NCBI GenBank assembly: GCA_014058105.1
Contig: JACGCM010001242.1
Location: 682,001-746,000 of the forward strand
Length of the DNA: 64,000 bases
Reading direction: 5' to 3'
From: Kingdonia uniflora
Taxonomy: Eukaryota; Streptophyta; Magnoliopsida; Ranunculales; Circaeasteraceae
Positions 59,701 to 64,000 of this stretch are shown here, one piece after another. Below the pieces are notes generated by a model. The model searched no databases and was not told the DNA's origin. It saw nothing but the letters and a program-made list of their open reading frames with translations. A program made the translations under genes and the position numbers. Position 1 is the stretch's first letter. Each line of letters starts with the position of its first letter.

Positions 59701-60384
59701 GATAGATGCATCGTAGCAAAACATCTCAACTTCTATCACAGATTCTCTGGTGTCTGGAACTATGATTTTAAGCCCTCTCGTTGTTTAAACAAAAGGATGG
59801 GCGAAGAGTAATCACAGGAAAGGGGCAAGATGAAAGGGGGGATGGAAGAGGCCGTTATGAAGAAGAAGATAACCTGCAAAAATTATGGAGTACTCAGCAA
59901 CCGTGACAAATGGACAAGCCCACTTCTCAAAAGGATAATAGCATAATCAAGTAAGTACATATTCGATACTATGCATAAACGGCATATTCTCCATGATTTT
60001 TCTATAATGTATTCCATTCTATATTTATGCCATATTTACAATAATATATTTCATGTATGAGACAGCAATGGGGAATCAGTTCAGCCATTGTAATCGATTC
60101 CGACAACTACAACATCTAGGAAAACAGAAGGAGTTCACATGTATTAACTAATAAATATGTATTTGATTATTATTGAGATATTCGTATGTTGATTCAACAT
60201 TATGTTTGCTTTGTAATTAGAATTTAGGACAATATCAATGCAGTATTTCATTGAGACAATAGCAATGAATTATTTGGAGTTTAAGGATTGTGTGGCTTTA
60301 TGCACTCTCTATGAATTTGTAGATTATCAAAAATACTGTATTAAATTGTCGGGTTATGTAATAGATCCTCTATAATTTAACTAA

Positions 60385-60560
60385 ATTGTCAATTTTGATA
60401 ATATTATATACCCATAACTCTAATTACATTTTGTAATATTGTCGGGTTCGACAATATTATAAATGCATAATTCGAAATACACTACAAAAATTGTCAAAAT
60501 CGATAATATTATACAATGTAAGTAATCACATACACTACAAGTATTGTCAAAATCGACAAT
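60385..60560. repeat. 52-bp palindrome array between the convergent genes of MULE3 (four copies)
   Basis: Cores start at 60385, 60438 (ATTGTCGGGTTCGACAAT), 60490 and 60543 (ATTGTCAAAATCGACAAT), a period of 52-53 bp. A partial core lies at about 60344. Confidence 0.9.
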
Positions 60561-61791
60561 ATTTTATTTTTTTGATCCAAGTGCACTGTTAAAATATTCT
60601 TTAGAGCCAATATTTACAAACTTTGAATAGGATGACCTAACATAAATGTATATACTACAAAAATAAATTAACAAGAGGTACTTTTATAAAAAATTATATA
60701 CTGTGATATACAAACAGTGAGCTAACAGAACTGTCATGTACAAAAAATGGATAACCATGTAGGGATACTACCAATAAACAGTGAGTTAACATAACTGTGA
60801 TATACAAACATTTGGTCGACGAACCTATTTGATTGTCGATAAACCAACAGCCACCATGTCATTAACTTAATACCCCTTTACATTGTGCTCTCTAAGTAAT
60901 GCTTTGAAGGTCCTTACCTTCACATTAAAATACCTAGTCAGTTGTTCTTTCACAAAAGCCAGAAAAATTTCTAGATTTGCATTACCATATAAAAGAGAAG
61001 AAACTGGAGGTATTGATGCATCAAACCTTGGAAACAAGCAAACGTAATGGTTGTTCGCCCCCAAACCAAACCACCAGTACTTACTAGTATCCATAAGAAG
61101 GTTTTGGAACCTCTCCTCATTTGAAGTAGTATTTATTTTACGTGCCCAAAAGAGGGGTAAGAATGTATATGCTTCAGTGTGGCTAATAAAGGCCACAACC
61201 ATCTCATAGTAAGTAGATAGTAAATGCACCATATGCTAATACTCCATATGTTAATGACCATAACAACATGCCTGCAGCAGAATTTGATACGCATTCTCAC
61301 CATCTGGAGTAAATTGTATACCCAATGTTTGGCTGAAGATACTCTTCCAGAATGTGGGGTCCTTGTAGAGAAAGGTCTTCAATGATTTTATTATATCTGG
61401 AAATCTATGTTGGCTCTGGTGCTGAATCGCAGTGGTAACCCTAAAACTAGAATTGTAATCACTAATTTTGACGCCACGAACATTTATAAGATATTTCATC
61501 CACGGTTGGAATAAAATTTATTGTATCTTCTTCTTCTTAGCCATTTTCTCCCTCCTAGCAATGATAACATTTTCAAGGGTTACCGCCGTAAAAACCAAGT
61601 CTTCTTGATAATCTCCCTTGGGTCCTTGTTGTGCTATTGTAAAGAATATTTCGTTCTGCTCAAAAAGTTCTTCAAAGGTTGGATCCCCTATGTCTCCCAT
61701 CCCTTTACTTGCGAGTGCCTTCTTCAATGTTTGACTCCAAACCTCCTGCAACAAGAACTAATATTTGAACAAACAATAATATTATAGCAAT

Positions 61792-61943
61792 ATTATCGAT
61801 TTTGACAATATTATATATGCATAATTCCAATTACATTGCTATAATTGTCAACTCGACAATAATATATTGTGCAAGTGTACATATATATTATCAATATTGT
61901 CGAATTTGACAATATGCAGTTGGTAATCGTCGAATTCGACAAT
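61792..61943. repeat. 52-bp palindrome array in an intron of the MULE3 PMD gene (three to four copies)
   Basis: Cores start at 61792 (ATTATCGATTTTGACAAT), 61844, 61896 (ATTGTCGAATTTGACAAT) and 61926 (ATCGTCGAATTCGACAAT). The first three are 52 bp apart; the last is closer, at 30 bp. Confidence 0.9.
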
Positions 61944-62129
61944 TATGACTTTAAACCATGCATTAAATAGAGTAATCTTAAATAGGTACAAGAGTTAGGA
62001 ATAGGTCATACGCATTCAATGTTATCTACATCCAAAGTCTTCTTCCTCTCTTCAGAATTAACTAGTTTGTTATGCTAAAAAAAACTCCAATATTAGGATA
62101 AAGACACTTGGTACATGTACATTACCTAT

Positions 62130-62248
62130 ATTGTCGAGTTCGATAATATTTTTCTTGCACAACTCCAAATAAACTTCTTAATTGTCAAATTTGACAATAT
62201 TTAATTTCAATAACATGATTTGGAAGCCATATTCCCGAATTTGACAAT
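62130..62248. repeat. Palindrome array in a second intron of the MULE3 PMD gene (three copies)
   Basis: Cores start at 62130 (ATTGTCGAGTTCGATAAT), 62181 (ATTGTCAAATTTGACAAT) and 62231 (ATTCCCGAATTTGACAAT), 50-51 bp apart. The sequence around them (CATTACACAGAGCAATCTCA) repeats that of the array at 61792-61943, so the block was duplicated. Confidence 0.88.
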
Positions 62249-63473
62249 TCCCACTTCAAACCATGCATTACACAGAGCAATCTCAAATAGGTACAAGAGT
62301 TAGAATAGGAGATACCCATTCACTATTATTTACTTCCAAAGAATTCATCCCCTCTTCAGCATTAACCAACTTCTTACGCTGAAAAAATAGCCAACATTAG
62401 GATAAACAGTGAAATCAGCATTCCATAAAATTAAGAAGGACGAGGGGGGGAGTTTACGAGATGGTTTGTTTACTCCATACATCTCGTTGCTTTTTTCTTA
62501 CACTTGGATGCCCAGTTCATTATCTATTCCAAAGACATAAAGGAGATGAGCTATATAACTCCAGTACATAAAAACTAACATTATGCTGGATGCAGATAGG
62601 TATAACTGACCTTTTCTTTGAGGGCCTCTCTTAGGTCTATATTGCCTTTAGACTCATTCTCTTTATCTTCCTTGAGCTTTTGAAGCTGGTCATTTAGTAC
62701 TGTGATTTGCAGATCGAAACTGCCAGATCCACCCCTTATTGGCATGGTATCATGGGCATTTGGAGATAGACTAGCATACTCATGATGCTGCAGAAGTGGT
62801 AATTCAAGTAAAAAAAATATTAGAGAATATAAATTTTGAAGTAAAAATAATATAAGCGAAGTAAGATAAAAATAGTTGTAATATGTACTAACCGATACAT
62901 CATATTGTTCAGCAATATCTTCATATTGGTGTATGGGGGTATCACCATGCTCATTGACACTGGCTTCCTACCTTTGATGAATTCCAACATCATCATCTGC
63001 AGCAAGGTCAACAGTAATGGGACATATCATAGTCTACGAGACAGAGGCAAACCACTCCAAGTATCCCTCTGTACATACTAGAGGCCCCTCTCGTACCCTC
63101 CGTCCCCTATCAGCCTTCTTCAAAATGAACTTCTTCCACTTTTGGGCAGAGAAGCAATCAACCCACACATACTTAGGGTTGAATTTCCTCTGATCTTTTG
63201 CGTTCCATAGGTTGGAAACCTCTGTCAACAGTCACTTTACGGGGATACCTTGTTCCCGATTAAACTGCCGCACAACCCTATTTGGGTAGTAGGGTTGAAC
63301 ATGATTTGGACTTGCTAATGCACCATAAATAAAGTGACCTCCTTGAATGCATGTGCAGAATCCTTTTTATCTCTGTATGGGTCCCATATAACCTACGTGA
63401 AAAATGAATTAAATGTATTATGTACCATTAAGTTGAATAATTTTTCCAGTAGGCCAGAGAAAAATTTAACAAC

Positions 63474-63716
63474 ATTGCCGAATTCGACAATATTATAGTG
63501 GACTGGTAGTTATTGAGATAGAATATTATCGATTTCGACAATTTACCATGTTCATTTCAACAAATTTGCATATGCACAACTAAAGAAACCTGAATAATTG
63601 GTCAAATCGACAATATTATATGTATAATAGTAGATGTACGTAGTCAATATTGTCGAATTTGACAATTATTCCATTTTCTTTAGTTGTGAATATGCAACAT
63701 TGTCGAAATCGACAAT
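63474..63716. repeat. Palindrome array in a third intron of the MULE3 PMD gene (five copies)
   Basis: Cores start at 63474 (ATTGCCGAATTCGACAAT), 63525 (ATTATCGATTTCGACAAT), 63597 (ATTGGTCAAATCGACAAT), 63649 (ATTGTCGAATTTGACAAT) and 63699 (ATTGTCGAAATCGACAAT), mostly 50-52 bp apart. Confidence 0.9.
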
Positions 63717-64000
63717 ATTGAAGCAGTATAATCTACTAACTCCAAGTGCAATATGATACAGGACTGTAGCAGGGCAATAAACTTATATTCACCAATTTGT
63801 AGTTGTCCAATACCTCCCTAAACTTGAGAAAGTTGTACCACCGTATCTATCCGTAACAGATACATCCCATTTCCAACAAGTACAGTGCTCGCATGCATCA
63901 GAGTCCATCTCCTTGGGGATCCCATCAAGCTTTGAGAAATGTGCAAAGATCTACGACTACATGTATATAGATAAACAAAATAAAATTAGTAGAGGTTCAA

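Larger units (their letters stand above)
60860..63960 (-). pseudogene. PMD gene of MULE3, 3' part (mobile domain core lies outside the window)
   Basis: The minus strand enters at about 63950 with IFAHFSKLDGIPKEM and CEHCTCWKWD, the counterpart of HFPKLPGIPKEL in MULE1. It continues with VIWDPYRDKKDSAHAFKE (about 63390-63340) and VQPYYPNRVVRQF (about 63300-63250), then FNPKYVWVDCFSAQKWKKFI (63180-63110). A coiled coil (about 62740-62630, LQKLKEDKENESKGN) and the C-terminal domain (61754-60867) follow. That domain reads well over LFEQNEIFFTIAQQGPKGDY, FRVTTAIQHQSQHRF, FISHTEAYTFLPLFWARKIN and TSKYWWFGLGANNHYVCLFP. It is the best preserved copy of this unknown domain. A few stops and frameshifts remain. 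The short introns between these parts hold the palindrome arrays. Confidence 0.82.
56765..64000 (+). mobile_element. MULE3: same family as MULE1, opposite orientation, right end outside the window
   Basis: The left end GGGAAAGGATATAGAGACAC at 56765 matches the MULE1 terminal repeats, including the hairpin (56822-56846) and AAGGGAAATGAGGTAGAAAA. Here the transposase lies on the plus strand next to the left end (57559-59700) and the PMD gene on the minus strand (from beyond 64000 to 60860). MULE3 is therefore reversed relative to MULE1. It has the most palindrome copies of the three elements. Both genes contain stops. Confidence 0.87.

Noticed and set aside
60867..61499. Assignment of the PMD protein C-terminal domain to C48 (Ulp1-like) peptidases
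   Set aside because: No convincing His, Asp and Cys catalytic arrangement could be placed in any of the three copies.
57364..63716. Interpretation of the palindrome arrays as a CRISPR array
   Set aside because: The spacers are themselves homologous between units and the context is a plant transposon; CRISPR arrays have unique spacers and are prokaryotic.

Overview
The window is plant nuclear DNA made almost entirely of transposable elements. It is AT-rich. It holds Tat-lineage Ty3/gypsy retrotransposons with a second, archaeal-type RNase H, Mutator-like elements (MULEs) with FAR1-type transposases, a plant mobile domain (PMD) gene, a LINE fragment and a decayed plant O-fucosyltransferase-like gene. 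This fits a flowering plant, probably a eudicot; the species cannot be told. I see no intact host gene, no rRNA and no tRNA. Nearly every coding stretch carries stops or frameshifts, so most genes are listed as pseudogenes with approximate exon limits.

Positions 1-23457 are a retrotransposon block. A minus-strand LTR-like sequence (1-2545) abuts a decayed plus-strand Tat element (2546-6980: partial LTR, PBS, gag, RT, RNase H, second RNase H, integrase; no protease seen). An unrelated minus-strand LTR with its polypurine tract follows (6985-8205). Next are two minus-strand Tat elements joined head to tail. Element A (8784-about 19190) has a 3' LTR, polypurine tract, pol, a 196-bp tandem array and antisense ORFs between pol and the LTR, an arrangement known from Retand-type elements. 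Element B (about 19200-23457) has a 5' LTR, PBS, partial gag, RNase H and integrase, and a 155-bp tandem array. B lacks a 3' LTR and A lacks its 5' half, so the junction near 19200 is a deletion or recombination scar. A 5'-truncated LINE ending in poly(A) at 24849 follows.

Positions 25481-64000 are dominated by three MULEs. MULE1 (26000-36280) and MULE3 (56765 to beyond the window end) share terminal inverted repeats and are one family. MULE2 (36313-49146) has different termini. All three have the same unusual plan: a FAR1-type DDE transposase gene and a second gene converge tail to tail. The second gene encodes a charged N-terminus, a PMD, a coiled coil and a C-terminal domain that I do not recognise but that is conserved between families. 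Between MULE2 and MULE3 lie a decayed O-fucosyltransferase-like gene (51865-53480) and mostly featureless AT-rich sequence.

The most interesting signal is in the MULE non-coding DNA. MULE1 and MULE3 carry about 30 copies of an 18-bp palindrome close to ATTGTCGAATTCGACAAT. Many sit in tandem units of about 52 bp, and they occur next to gene starts, in introns and between the genes, but not in exons. MULE2 has none of these. It has its own dispersed motif, with half-sites near GTTTCRGTA. A family-specific motif in non-coding DNA, paired with an element-encoded second protein, recalls the VANDAL/VANC anti-silencing systems of Arabidopsis MULEs. Whether the PMD protein or the transposase reads these motifs is a hypothesis.
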